This document shows positions 10,038 through 21,789 of a DNA stretch of 64,000 nucleotides, piece after piece; position 1 is the stretch's first letter; each line of letters opens with the position of its first letter. The position numbers and the translations under genes are program-made. Under the pieces are notes generated by a model. The model was given only the letters and a program-made list of their open reading frames with translations, had not been told where the DNA came from and searched no databases. The DNA is from Lepisosteus oculatus (taxonomy: Eukaryota > Chordata > Actinopteri > Semionotiformes > Lepisosteidae). The stretch lies in contig NC_090711.1 in assembly GCF_040954835.1 (NCBI RefSeq), forward strand, positions 2,549,501 to 2,613,500, in the 5' to 3' direction.

Positions 10038-13000
10038 TGGGATCTCGGTCCAGCACAGCTCGTGTCCTGGAATCGCCTGCCTCGTCAGCCTGCAGGCACC
10101 TGTGGCGGAAGAAGGCTGTAGAGTCTGACCCGAAGGTCCTTCAGAAAAGGGACAACATCAGAGTGTTGAAGGTACTGACTCTTTTAAAGATGAGGAGGGG
10201 CTGACGCTTCTGATTTCAGTGCAGTCAGGAGCTGTGATTGGGTCTAGGGCTGAGTACAGGGGTGAATTTGGGTGGTTGGGGATGAGATCAGAGTTCATGC
10301 TGGGACAGGGTGATATCTGTTTTTGGCGCAGCTTAGACGAAACAAAACATTTCTTCCCCCAGGAAATAACATTTTATGAACAGTAGTAGCTAAATCAATA
10401 GGCCTCAGTGGGTTTGAAACCATCTATATGTAGTTTAATGCGCTTTTAAATGATTATCACATTTAAGATGGCTTCTACTTACTGGATTTTGTGTTAAAGA
10501 GAATTGCCTCAGCAACAAGACAGGAGTGTAAGGATCTCTGTCCCCCAGGTAAGAGGGACGTGCGTTTGTCCATTGCAAGGCAATTAGTTCGCATGCACGT
10601 GTGTTTAGTTTCTGATAAGGTCTAGGAAGCAGGCAATTGCGGAGTTTGAGAAGCACTACGCAGCACTTCAGGAGACCAACCTGCGCCTGGCCCAGGAGAT
10701 CAGGGAAGAAGACCGGATTTCTGCCGTCCGTGCCAGGGAATTCCTGAATCAGCATGAGAAACTGGGGGTGAGGGACTGCGTCGGATGTGGTCACGCATCG
10801 CCACACGGCCCAGCGTTTTATTTCAGTAGTCCTGTTAGATCCCAGTGAATGTGACAGAGGGGTGAAAGGAGACTCGCCTGGCTGAGAGAATGATCTGCCC
10901 AACACCCCCCTCACTATTGCGAGGAATGAGCCAGGGAGCTGCTGCAGGAGTGAAGATGGGGGGAAGGGGGTGAAAGGTTTGCGAGAGAGAGAGAGATGCG
11001 TGTACGGAAGTCCTGGGCACAAGACTTATATACTGTACATAGGCGAGAGCAAGTGTGGCAGATTGGGATCTACCCTTCCCCCTGAACTCCTGTTGTGCAA
11101 AGCTCCGTTCATTTTGTGTTGTCATAAGAAATTCCTTTATGGTAATCCACACATCTTTAACATTAGTGTTAGGACTGAAGAGGTTAGGGTGTTTTGTTTA
11201 AGCGATTGTAAACTCTAGCTGAAAATTAAGTGATGGGACCCCAGTCCCAGCTGGCAGCATTTACTAATTTGAGGAATATTGTTTCTCTGTTTTTTTTACA
11301 GCTTAACGGATCGATTGTGTCAGATTCAAATGCTGTAACTTGCCGCACGTCTGCTGTAGACTTTAATGAATGACTAACTGCAGATTGCATCCTGAACCTG
11401 CAAGGATTTGGGCTTGAGAAGTTACTTTTGTGCCCTGTTGTCCCAACTTGCCTTTGTGTTTTCAACACGAAACTGCGTGAAGGCAGAGCACTGTTCCACT
11501 GGTAATTCTTGAGAATTATGTTTTTTCCCTGTCTCGTTGTCTTCAAAGGACTCAATTGGAGGTTTTGATGGCTGGAGTCGCAGCCAGATTGGAAAGGCCA
11601 AAGCTGACCTTGAGGAGACAGAAAGCACTCTGAAGAAAGGCCTACAGGGTCAGTGGAAAAAAAAACTGGCAATATCTGCTTCCTTCTGCTTGCATCACAC
11701 AAAGAAACACTTTCCCTGCTTTCTTGGGCTACGATATTGCCATCAAGTTTAAAGAAAACCTGTGTTTTTACACTGTGGCCCAAATCCAATTGTATCTTCA
11801 TGCGTAGTTCATAATGTCAGCTTTCTCTTAAGACTTACCTTTCTTGTGTCTGGCTCTCGGAACTTCACCATCAAGTACTTGATTTGTGATTTTATTAAAC
11901 ACAGTTGTTTGAAGTTTTGTCTTCAATCTGCGACTGACCGCAAGGTACCTTCCATTTCTTTCTTTGAGTCATTATTACACACAGGTCATTGCACTGCTCT
12001 TTTAAGGATTTAGGCAGGCTTGGTGATGAATTGTGCAGCAGGCATAACGTAGTAGAGAAAAAGCTTAATGCACACTGCGTTTGTGGGCCTCTCGTAGGGC
12101 TGGAAGAACAGCTAAATAAGCTGAAGACAGAGGTTTGTGAAGCCCAAACAGAGCTCCACACGCTGAAGACATACAAAGACAAGCAGTACCCTGTGAAAGC
12201 TCTGAGGATCGCAGAGATGCAGAGAGAGATCGTAAAACTGCAGGAGACGCATCAGGTAGCCAATCATACTGGCCAGGCTCACCTGAACCCATGTTCCACA
12301 CTCGCAAGATAAGCTGTCGGTGCACATAGACATGGACAGAGCAGACCACTGAGCAGACAAACATCCCCTCTTGAAAACAGGAGATGTTTACCAAGATAAT
12401 TAAGACTTAGCTGCTTAAATTTCCTTTAGAGAAATGGTCTTAACCTGGAAGTGTGAAATTTGCCTGATTTGTTTAGAAGGTAAATCATGAAAAAAAAACA
12501 TAAATTAACCACATGCACATAATTGACAATTACTTTGATTCTTCAGATCACGATGTGTGTAATTTTTCATGTATTCTTTAATTTTACTACTAAAGTAAAA
12601 TACAATAAATATATAATTCTCTTTCATTCCATAGTTAGATAGGTCTTAGATATTGGCCTGCTTCAGTGTTTTTGATCGGGGGATGTGAGAACATATTTTG
12701 AGCACCACAGAGGCCCAGGCTACAGCAAAAGCATGCAGCCAAGCGCAATTCTCGTAAACCTTTTTCATAGACAGCAGCTTTGTCTATAACAGCATCTATG
12801 AACATCCCTCCACAGGCCGGTCTAAAACCCAGCCAGCTTATCTCGAGAGAGTGGGAAATGCTGTTAAAAACTGCAGTGCATAGCTATAAAGCAGAGCTGA
12901 GCTTTTTTTTTTCCAAGATGGCTCGCGTTTTGTTTCGGCCAGGATGAGCGAGAGGATATCCAGCTGCTTGCCCAGTCCGAGATGGGGAAGCTGGAGAAGT

Positions 13001-16000
13001 CCTTCAGGAGGACGGAGGATGAGATGCTGTCCGCAGTCGCTGAGGTAATGAAGACCTGCTCGTGTCCTGCACAGCTCAAGCCAGCCTAGTGACATCACTT
13101 CCTGCCAAGAGGCTGGGATGAGCTCCCATATAGCCCATTTGTCCAGTTAAGAAGTAACTGTTGACACTCTCTCATAGTTCCTGACTGCTTCATAAGCCAT
13201 GATTAGCTAACTGTCTTAGCGAATCGATTAGAACAAAAAAAAATCCTTATTTCCTTTTGTTTGTAACCTACAGTATGCTGTTATTTTGCTTATTTGGTTT
13301 CTAGCAGCTTATTGATCGAATGATCTAATCCAGCCATTTCATGAAAGATTCCAGGGAATTAACAGCATGACTGGGCAGATCACAACCCTTAATTTATGGG
13401 AGCGATTTCTGATTTCAATACTAAGCACACGTCTTCATTTCCACTCGGGTCCTGAGGTTGCACTGTTGAGCAATGATGTCAAGAACGAACTATGGACTAA
13501 CCAATGTATTAAGGAAAGAGTAAAATAAATTAGACCTTACCAATGCCATTCCATTGACCCAGATTCTTCACTTTTCACACTTTATCCTAATATTTGGCCT
13601 TTACATAGCTTCACCACATGTTCTGCTTGGACACAGAGTCCACGTACACACACAGGCCCTGTTTGGAGAGCCCCTTCTTCAAGCTCAGTTTCGCCCATCT
13701 TGAATGTACAGTGTTGATCATTACTATGTATGTGTACCGGCTCGTTGACATGTCAGGGGCGTTTTCTCCCTCCTCGAGGGAGGGAGTTCTGGAAACCACA
13801 GCCCAGGAGGACCATACTTGCTCTGTAGTCTTTTTCGGGGCAGTAAATGAGAACCCCCAAGGTCAACTGGACAAACAGAAATTGGAAATTGAGAGCTGTC
13901 CCCTTCCTGTCAATGTAAAAAAAAAAAAAAAAAAAAAAACCAGATTCCATATTTCCTTTCTTGACAGCCAGGGACTCATGACTCCTGTCATTTTCCACTG
14001 ACTGTCCTTTCCCCTGGTGGTCCCCAGTCCTGGTCCTGCTGGTTTGTGTTCCAGCCGGGCCCTCAATTACACAGTCAAACCCTTCATTGACTTAATAATA
14101 AGACTGACCTGACCTGTGTGTTCCCAGCTCTTACACATTTTGGGGCTTTAACCATCATATATATTGTAAGTGAAATAAAATCCCAGACGTGTGACAAGAA
14201 ACAAAATGCAAATATTCAGTTGAAGCCAAGTCTTCGATTGAGTTAGGCCTTCGTTCTGTCATGAAGCTGGGCTGGATTGAAAACCAGCAGCTGTGTGGGT
14301 TTCACCAGGACCAGGACAGAAACCACTGGCCTAGAAGATGTCATTATTGCGAGTGGGAGATCGTGACACCAACTCCACTCTTTCCTCATCGTAGAGTATC
14401 CGTAGACTCCAAACCTGCCTCTGGTCCGTGTCTCCAGGTTCCAGGTTGTACGATGTAAAAAAATAATAATTCTGGTGTTTATTTAAACTGTCTAGGAAAA
14501 GATGACCTATATTCCTCCTGGAGTGGAGCACATGCTGTTCCATAATTCAGTAATGAAGAAGGAAATTGAACTTCACCAAAAAGTGAGTTGAAAACCTTAA
14601 CTGTATTCAGGTTTGTAAATAAACAATGAGACTTCTAACACCGTGAAAGGAAACTGACTAAAATTTCCGGTATCAGAAGCCTGGATTGTCCGTTTCTTCT
14701 TAAATGTCATTACGTGTCTTCTTCAGTTTCTTTTCCATTTCTCCCTGCAGATGATCAGCGAGCTCGAGGAGAAGACCCAGGCGTTGGAGAAAACCGTCCA
14801 ACAGCTCCAGCAATCTAGAGCGGACATCAGGAAAGAGATATTCTGCGATGTTTTCCCCAGAAGAGATAAGTATGTTTATCTGGTTATAGAGTAATGTGCT
14901 GTGTAATCATCACTGACTTGCACCACAAGATATCTCGTGTTCACCAATGAGACCAACTGATCACTACACATAATTCACACGATTAAAAACACAGCTCAGA
15001 GCTGATAAGAATCACTATACGTGTATGTGCCTGAACTGAAACCCCCCTACTGGTTTCTCTCTGAGCAAGATTTCCGTCTTCAGGCTTGCAGTTTTTCAAC
15101 ATTAAAAAAAAATGTGTATTCTAAAAAATGCTGAATAGCACCTTGGCCAAGTTTGCCTTTTGCTCTTTTGTTTTGTCAAGCAGCGGAGTGTGTCGGCAGT
15201 GTTGCGTTTGTTTGTTTTTTCCGCACCTCGAAAAATAACCTGCTGTCGTGTCAAAGCACAGGCATTAATTGGCCTGGCATGCTTTTCTCATGCTTGCATA
15301 GCAGATGAATCATGGTATAACTTCTGGTTTTTCAGTGCTTCTTCTGAGTCTTTAGTTTCTTGTAGTTCTGTGCACCCGTAGATACTAATTTGTCGGGGAT
15401 GCTCATCAGGTCCTGATCATGGCAGCCACGTCTCCTGTAACTTTTGTTCCATGCCTCTCATGTAACCTGCTCAGACTGAACCGCTTGTCCCTGGCCCTCT
15501 GCCCATATGAGACAGGAAACCGTGCCAGGGCAAAACACTGCCTGTGTGTGTGTGACGGGGCTCTCTGACCTGGACCAGCAGCATCCTCTGTGTTTAGCTG
15601 AAGGCTACCCAAACAACTGCATGTTACTAACATGAGGGAAATCGGAGCTCCGGTCACTAAAAAAAACACCAAATAAAAGACATCTGTTTCAGCACTGATA
15701 CACAGGCTTCTCCACTCCCCTTCTGTTGTTTACTAAAATCGTAAAAAAGCACTTAATTAGATTCTGACGACAATAAAGAATAAGGTTACTAAAGAGGATG
15801 AATAACATAATGGAAAAATATATGAGTAAATAATGCCTTTTTCTATATGTAATTGTTGTAAGAGGTTTGCTTTCCATACTGTTTACCATATAGGGTTTCC
15901 CATGATAGTTAATCGTTTTCTTCTGAGCTTCTTGTGACTTGAAGCTCTCCAATGCTAAACCACAGGCACACACAATATGGGCAGAACAGCTGGCTGAAGG

Positions 16001-17131
16001 GAAGAGCACTGCACTGTACCTCTCAACATAACAGTACAGAGTTTTAGAAAATCTCTCCGAGACATCTTAAAGATACACGAAGAGTCACAGCAAGCTTTGA
16101 AATCGCAGAGTCCAAATCTGTCATTAAAAGTTCATAAGGGACTCAAATTTCCGGCAAGTTGTTCCAAACCAAGAAACAAATGTAGATTTGGTTTTGAAAT
16201 ACGATCCTTTTCTTATTTATTTTACATCTTCTTTTATTACAACTAAGTACCAAAGTGCAGTTATTTAATATGTTATTTCAATGGAAGAACAAAGGATGTT
16301 TCCGTTGAAATAAGTCCATGGGAACAGAGATCTCTGCCAGCGGAGATAAGATTGATTTCAGTGTGCGCAATGTTTCAGCCAATGAAGAAGATCTTTTTCC
16401 TGAATGACAAGTGTGAAGCTGCTCTGAGGATAACAGTAGTTTCCCCCATTAACAGGGGTTCAGTCATACATAAGGTGAAGCACTCTTATTTCTGTGGAAT
16501 AGAAATAAATGATTTATATTATGTCCTTTCTCAGAGTGTCATCAATGTGCTGCCTTTAATAAATGTTTAGTCAGAAGATTTTAGTTGGCACCATCGGATT
16601 CTGTGCCCTATTTTACAAGAAAAAATATCCAAATAAATAAATGGCATGAACTTTCTCAGAAACAGGCCCGTGCTCAGTTGCCAGCCCACGTGCTGTTGAA
16701 ATTTAGCATTAAATATGACACAAAACAAAGTTAAACAGCTCATTTCAGGGACCTGTCTTCCAACATTTTGCATTGGACCCATGATTCAATTCATTTCTGA
16801 TTTAACAGCCTCGCAAAGTTAAAATATTTATTTCTCATTGAATCGAAATATGTTTTTTACATTAACGGTGAAGAATACACCTCGGGACATCCAGTGCCAA
16901 GTCAACATTTTGCTAAATCATGTAAAATCCCAGAGCACACAAGGGAAGGCCTACAGGTCATTTTCACAGTGCGAAGTTGTATTCTCTCAGGCTCAGTAAT
17001 GATTTAAGTACAGCTTGAGTATATTATAATCCAAGCAGTAAGACTAATTTGTTTATTGTCTGTGTTTCAGATGTGCTCCGGATATGGACGTGACATTAAA
17101 CATTCCCAGAGAGGAGTGGCTCCCTATTTAG
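10038..17131 (+). CDS. C20orf96: C20orf96 orthologue, coiled-coil protein (eight 3' coding exons; N-terminus unresolved)
   Basis: Exons 10038-10171, 10630-10767, 11549-11648, 12098-12255, 12943-13044, 14496-14582, 14751-14869 and 17071-17131 join in one frame to 299 residues plus stop, needing one extra base from an upstream exon. The product is almost wholly helical and charged, with long coiled-coil stretches and no membrane segment. Agreement with human C20orf96 as I remember it is best in two places: TYKDKQYPVKALRI, where the human protein has a related TYMDHEYSIKSVQI, and the C-terminus (EIFCDVFPRRDKCAPDMDV followed by TLNIPREEWLPI), where the human ends with a very similar CTPDMDV...LNIP motif. 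Human C20orf96 is 363 residues, so about 60 N-terminal residues are missing or lie in undetected exons. The second exon uses an unusual acceptor context (taggaag|cag) forced by the frame. The function of the family is not established. Confidence 0.82.
13918..13940 (+). repeat. Poly(A) tract in intron
   Basis: About 22 consecutive A in an intron of the C20orf96-like gene. Could be a retroposon tail, but no recognisable body precedes it. Confidence 0.7.
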
Positions 17132-18118
17132 CTACACTGATCATGGCAGGAGGGACTTATCAGAAACGCTCTATATCTGCGCTCATGCGTTTGAATTGAT
17201 TTAATCCAGATCAGAAAATGTATATACAGTGTTTGTAACATTATGTTTAATTGCTAGGTTGTTCAGATTCAACAGCCAGTTATTGTACATCGAGAGCAGG
17301 CTGTATTTGTACCACTCTTACAGATAAAGATTACTCTTCTAAGTTGCAACAGGCTGGAACTTGTGGAACTCATTTTACTCTTTAGATGCAGCTCTGAAAG
17401 CAAATCATTTCAGTGTCTCTCACAGGAGATTTGGCTTATACCCTGTTGCAGTCATAGGCCTTAGAGTTGTTGCTGTTGGATTTTGTGGGCAAACAAGGAA
17501 CAGAATGTTTTTAATGCAAATATTTTTTAACCTAACTTTGTCTGTTGAGTTACTATGTGAAACCAAAATGAAGCACTTTGTGCACTTGTGTTCTTCTTTT
17601 ATATCCTTTGAGACTTAAAAGCGAGTTATATTTTCATTCAGAACCTCCTTTCTCATGGTGGTGATTGTGCACAGATTTCCAGGACAGAAAGTGTTCCGTT
17701 TTTGTTCTGGGAGTTATAACTGGCATGGTTTAAATTCAGTAGTCAGCAGAGAAATCTATATCTAGTCCCTGTGTGTATCCGCTGGAGGCGTGTTAGGAAA
17801 TATAGTTTGAAAGAAGACTCCACAATGTGCCGAAGTGTGGGAAAGCAGTTGCGTTTATAAATTGGTAGGCTCTTCGGCACACCGTCCCATGGATAACAGA
17901 TTGAATGTGTGTGCAGTTGGAAAAGATTCAGCCAAGTCAGAAAAATCTGATTTCTTGCAGAAAAGTCTGCGCTTTTTGCTCAGTCCTGGGATACAAATGT
18001 TATGGCTTGGTATGGGACTCCAGAAGGCCTTTTATTACAGAACAATAATTGTTCTGCTTTTTTAATTGAAGTGAAATGCGTATTTTTTTACATAACACCA
18101 GGGAGAGCCTTCAATAAA
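17132..18118 (+). other. 3' UTR of the C20orf96-like gene
   Basis: No coding signal. The only good poly(A) signal in the stretch is AATAAA at 18113-18118, giving a 3' UTR of about 1 kb. Confidence 0.5.
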
Positions 18119-18592
18119 CCTACTGTGCATTGCTCAGTGACAAGAGGTTTTCACTTTCCTTATGCCTAGGTACATGACTTTTCTTCTGTTTCACTGATTC
18201 ACCATTGTGAAACAAACGCACAGACGTACCGATTCGATCTATTGCAGGAATTGCGATGTCACCATTCCAGTTAGAAATGTTCCTGTCCGGTTAAGGTTTG
18301 CATTTGGAGTCGGCACCTTTAGAATTAAGACCTCAGCAGTGACCGAGAGCCTCAGATTTAGAGGAATTTGTTTGTCATTTATTTCCAGGTGCTGGATTAC
18401 TGCTTTTCATTTACTGCACTGCAGACTTTTTTGTAGTACTTCAATTTACTACAATTTCAAAAGAGAATCAGGTCTGGGGTCTTTTGCTTTCTTTTTTAAC
18501 TCAGTGTTAAGCACTCATCCTCTTACAATAAAAACTATTTTTCTCCAAATACATGAGCTCATTAAATTATGGCACTATGATTCCCTTATATA

Positions 18593-18806
18593 CAGTGCCT
18601 TGTGAAAGTATTCGGCCCCCTTGAACTTTTCAACCTTTTGCCACATTTCAGGCTTCAAACATAAAGATATAATTTTTTTATTTTATGTGAAGAATCACCA
18701 ACAAGTGGGACACAATTGTGAAGTGGAACGAAATCTATTGGATTTTTGAAACTTTTTTAACTAATAAAAAAATGAAAAGTGGGGCGTGCAAAATTATTCG
18801 GCCCCC
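18593..18806. repeat. Left terminal inverted repeat of the Tc1 element
   Basis: Matches the reverse complement of 20010-20222 with only about three differences seen by eye. The inner end is the CGGCCCC motif just before the transposase stop. Confidence 0.93.
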
Positions 18807-18811
18807 TTGCG

Positions 18812-19831
18812 TTAATACTTTGTAGAGCCACCTTTTGCTGCGATTACAGCTGCAAGTCGCTTGGGGTATGTCTCTATCAGTTTTGCACATCGAGAGACTG
18901 AAATTCTTGCCCATTCTTCCTTGCAAAACAGCTCGAGCTCAGTGAGGTTGGATGGAGAGCCTTTGTGAACAGCAGTTTTCAGCTCTTTCCACAGATTCTC
19001 GATTGGATTCAGGTCTGGACTTTGACTTGGCCATTCAAACACCTGGATACGTTTATTTGTGAACCATTCCTTTGTAGATTTTGCTGTATGTTTGGGATCA
19101 TTGTCTTGTTGGAAGATAAATCTCCGTCCCAGTTTCAGGTCTTTTGCAGACTCCAACAGGTTTTCATCCAGAATGGTCCTGTATTTGGCTGCATCCATCT
19201 TCCCCTCAATTTTAACCATCTTCCCTGTCCCTGCTGAAGAAAAGCAGGCCCAAACCATGATGCTGCCACCACCATGTTTGACAGTGGGGATGGTGTGTTG
19301 AGGGTGATGAGCTGTGTTGCTTTTACGCCAAACATATCGTTTTGCATTGTGGCCAAAAAGTTCGATTTTGGTTTCATCTGACCAGAGCACCTTCTTCCAC
19401 ATGTTTGGGGTGTCTCCCAGGTGGCTTGTGGCAAACTTTAGACGAGACTTTTTATGGATATCTTTGAGAAATGGCTTTCTTCTTGCCACTCTTCCATAAA
19501 GGCCAGATTTGTGCAGTGTAAGACTGATTGTTGTCCTATGGACAGACTCTCCCACCTCAGCTGTAGTTCTCTGCAGTTCATCCAGAGTGATCATGGGCCT
19601 CTTGGCTGCATCTCTGATCAGTCTTCTCCTTGTCTGAGCTGAAAGTTTAGAGGGACGGCCAGGTCTTGGTAGATTTGCAGTGGTCTGATACTCCTTCCAT
19701 TTCAAGATGATCGCTTGCACAGTGCTCCTTGGGATGTTTGAAGCTTGAGAAATCTTTTTGTATCCATATCCGGCTTTAAACTTCTCCACAACAGTATTAC
19801 GGACCTGCCTGGTGTGTTCCTTGGTCTTCAT
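18812..19831 (-). CDS. Tc1-type DD34E transposase, intact reading frame (339 aa)
   Basis: Catalyses cut-and-paste movement of the surrounding element at TA sites. The N-terminal ~110 residues hold the paired helix-turn-helix DNA-binding region (KISQASNIPRSTVQAI, then the linker PRPGRPSKLS). The DDE catalytic core follows, with the first Asp in WSDETK, the second in QQDNDPKHT and the Glu in SPDLNPIENLW. The second Asp and the Glu are separated by the DD34E spacing of the Tc1 group. The Gly-rich box is present (KHGGGSIMVWACFS). The length equals that of active Tc1 transposases (about 340) and there is no stop or frameshift, so the gene may be functional. The start codon lies about 180 bases inside the right inverted repeat. 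Confidence 0.97.
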   Translation of the reverse strand: MKTKEHTRQVRNTVVEKFKAGYGYKKISQASNIPRSTVQAIILKWKEYQTTANLPRPGRPSKLSAQTRRRLIRDAAKRPMITLDELQRTTAEVGESVHRTTISLTLHKSGLYGRVARRKPFLKDIHKKSRLKFATSHLGDTPNMWKKVLWSDETKIELFGHNAKRYVWRKSNTAHHPQHTIPTVKHGGGSIMVWACFSSAGTGKMVKIEGKMDAAKYRTILDENLLESAKDLKLGRRFIFQQDNDPKHTAKSTKEWFTNKRIQVFEWPSQSPDLNPIENLWKELKTAVHKGSPSNLTELELFCKEEWARISVSRCAKLIETYPKRLAAVIAAKGGSTKY

Positions 19832-20009
19832 GATGCTCTCTGCGCTTTCAACAGAACCTTGAGACTATCACAGAGCAGGTGCATTTATACAGAGACTTGA
19901 TTACACACAGGTGGATTCTATTTATCACCATCAGTCATTTAGGACAACATTGGATCATTCAGAGATCCTCGCTGAACTTCTGGAGTGAGTTTGCTGCACT
20001 GAAAGTAAA

Positions 20010-20222
20010 GGGGCCGAATAATTTTGCACGCCCCACTTTTCATTTTTTTATTAGTTAAAAAAGTTTCAAAAATCCAATAGGTTTCGTTCCACTTCACAAT
20101 TGTGTCCCACTTGTTGGTGATTCTTCACATAAAATAAAAAATTTATATCTTTATGTTTGAAGCCTGAAATGTGGCAAAAGGTTGAAAAGTTCAAGGGGGC
20201 CGAATACTTTCGCAAGGCACTG
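20010..20222. repeat. Right terminal inverted repeat of the Tc1 element
   Basis: Partner of 18593-18806. The outer end is GGCACTG followed by the target-site TA. Confidence 0.93.
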
Positions 20223-20399
20223 TATATGTCACATTTTTGGTGACAAAGGAGTGTGTGTATATATATATAAAAAAAACAGACCCACGGTACAAGTAAAAAC
20301 ACCCCAAAGTGCAGCCAGGCCACCACTCCGTACTTTCCCTATAACCTCCAAAACTTTTCCCTACACGAACAGCTCGGCCCTTTCCAAAAGGAAATGACT

Positions 20400-20606
20400 T
20401 GCGCCCTTACGTCAGGGGCCGGACTGGTTGTGTGTGTGTAAAAAAAAAAAAGATGAAGTTGCCTTGCCGGAGCCGGAGCCAGAGCCAGCCCGGAGCGCGG
20501 AGCGAGAGGATGAGGGATCGGAGAGGCGGAGCGCGCACACGGAGACCCGCAGCTCAGCACGGCCAAGGGCTGGGGGACGCGCACAGCGGCTAGCTCGCCG
20601 GCTCCG
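20400..20606 (+). promoter_or_regulatory. REM1 promoter and noncoding first exon (predicted)
   Basis: A CpG-rich stretch begins at about 20380. TTACGTCA at 20407-20414 is a perfect CRE on the opposite strand (TGACGTAA), a CREB/ATF site. A GC-rich segment follows and ends in a good donor (gctccg|gtaggt, GT at 20607), the likely end of a noncoding first exon. The next acceptor (cttttctttcag) is at 21763, just before the start codon. Confidence 0.5.
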
Positions 20607-21474
20607 GTAGGTGTCACCTGCGAAACTACTGCGCCGATTTCGGCTTTTTCAAGAGCAGGGTTCGAATACTGTCTGCGGGCCGAAACGGAGTTTTTTTTTT
20701 GTTTTCTAACTGATTGCGGAGCCGTTCTGCGGCGCATCCACAAGTAACCCTAGAGCTTCCCCGAAAGGAAAAAAAACAACAACGCGTAGATGTGGTGAAG
20801 TGAACTTCAATAATAAAAAAAAAGCTCAGTTTTCATTTTTAAAGAGAGAGAGAGAGAGCGGTTTCGAAGAAGCGTAATATGGTTTGTCTTCGGAAAACGA
20901 CGTTGCACGCCTGGACAACAATGCGAACGAATTTACGACAAGAATGTACTTTTCTCCCGCGTTTCATAGTGACAGTTACCGTCGCGTAATTCCGTTGAGC
21001 GGTCTGTCGCTGAAAACCCTGCAGATAGAACCAGCGGTCTGGAGGTTTCGCAGTCGTGTGTGTCTGCGCTGCTGCATCTAATGTCTATCAAAGAGGAAGA
21101 AGGAAAAAAAAAACACAAAGCCGTTGTGTTGTGCGGTATAGTGTGTGGGAGAGCCTAATGGCACTGTCCTGGATTAAGCTTTTAAATTTTTAACAAGGTC
21201 GTGGAATGCAGAGCGCTGTTGCCGTGGCTCCGAGAGGGTATCGTTTCAGAGATCCCACGGCAATTCTATACAACAGCAACAAAAGCAAATTCAAACACCC
21301 AATACCTTTTTTTTTGTGTGTGTGTGTGCAACAAATATGATGGGATAGAGAGTGTGTGGCACATTAGCTCACGGCTGACCGACGCACTTGAACCGTCCTC
21401 TGCGGGCAGCCGCTCCTCCAGTCGCTCCGGTTCGGAGACACACGGGGCAGCTGCGCGCACAGCGAACCCCTCTC

Positions 21475-21488
21475 TCTCTCTCTCTCAG
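21475..21488 (+). repeat. (TC)n microsatellite
   Basis: Short dinucleotide run. Similar runs nearby are (GA)n at about 20844-20858, (GT)n at about 21315-21328 and (TTG)n at about 21685-21702. Confidence 0.8.
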
Positions 21489-21789
21489 TCCGCGGAGAAG
21501 TATCTTCATCTGAGGTACGCTTCTCTAAACAAAACTTGTAACGATGCTTCTGTTTTCTTTTCTCTTCCTAAAACAAAGTTCACCTTTCCCACCGCCGCCC
21601 CAGGGGAATGACTGTGTCCCAAGACTGAGAAGCAGACCAAACCGCGCGCTTATGGTTCGCCTTTTTTGTTTTAGTTTTTTTTTTTTGTTGTTGTTGTTGT
21701 TGTTTTTAAATCTCATGTGGGCTAAGCTGTGAGATATTTAAGACGGCAGAACTTTTCTTTCAGGGCGCGTTCGTCGCTGACCCGAGAGG

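Larger units (their letters stand above)
18593..20222 (-). mobile_element. Complete Tc1/mariner transposon with long terminal inverted repeats
   Basis: The element starts CAGTGCCTTG and ends with its reverse complement, flanked on both sides by the TA target dinucleotide. The inverted repeats are unusually long, about 213 bases each (18593-18806 and 20010-20222). By eye they differ at only about three positions, so the insertion is young. Short CGGCCCC-containing motifs lie at both the outer and inner end of each repeat, the IR/DR arrangement of several fish Tc1 families. It sits between the 3' end of the C20orf96-like gene and the REM1 promoter and carries one transposase gene on the minus strand. 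Confidence 0.96.
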
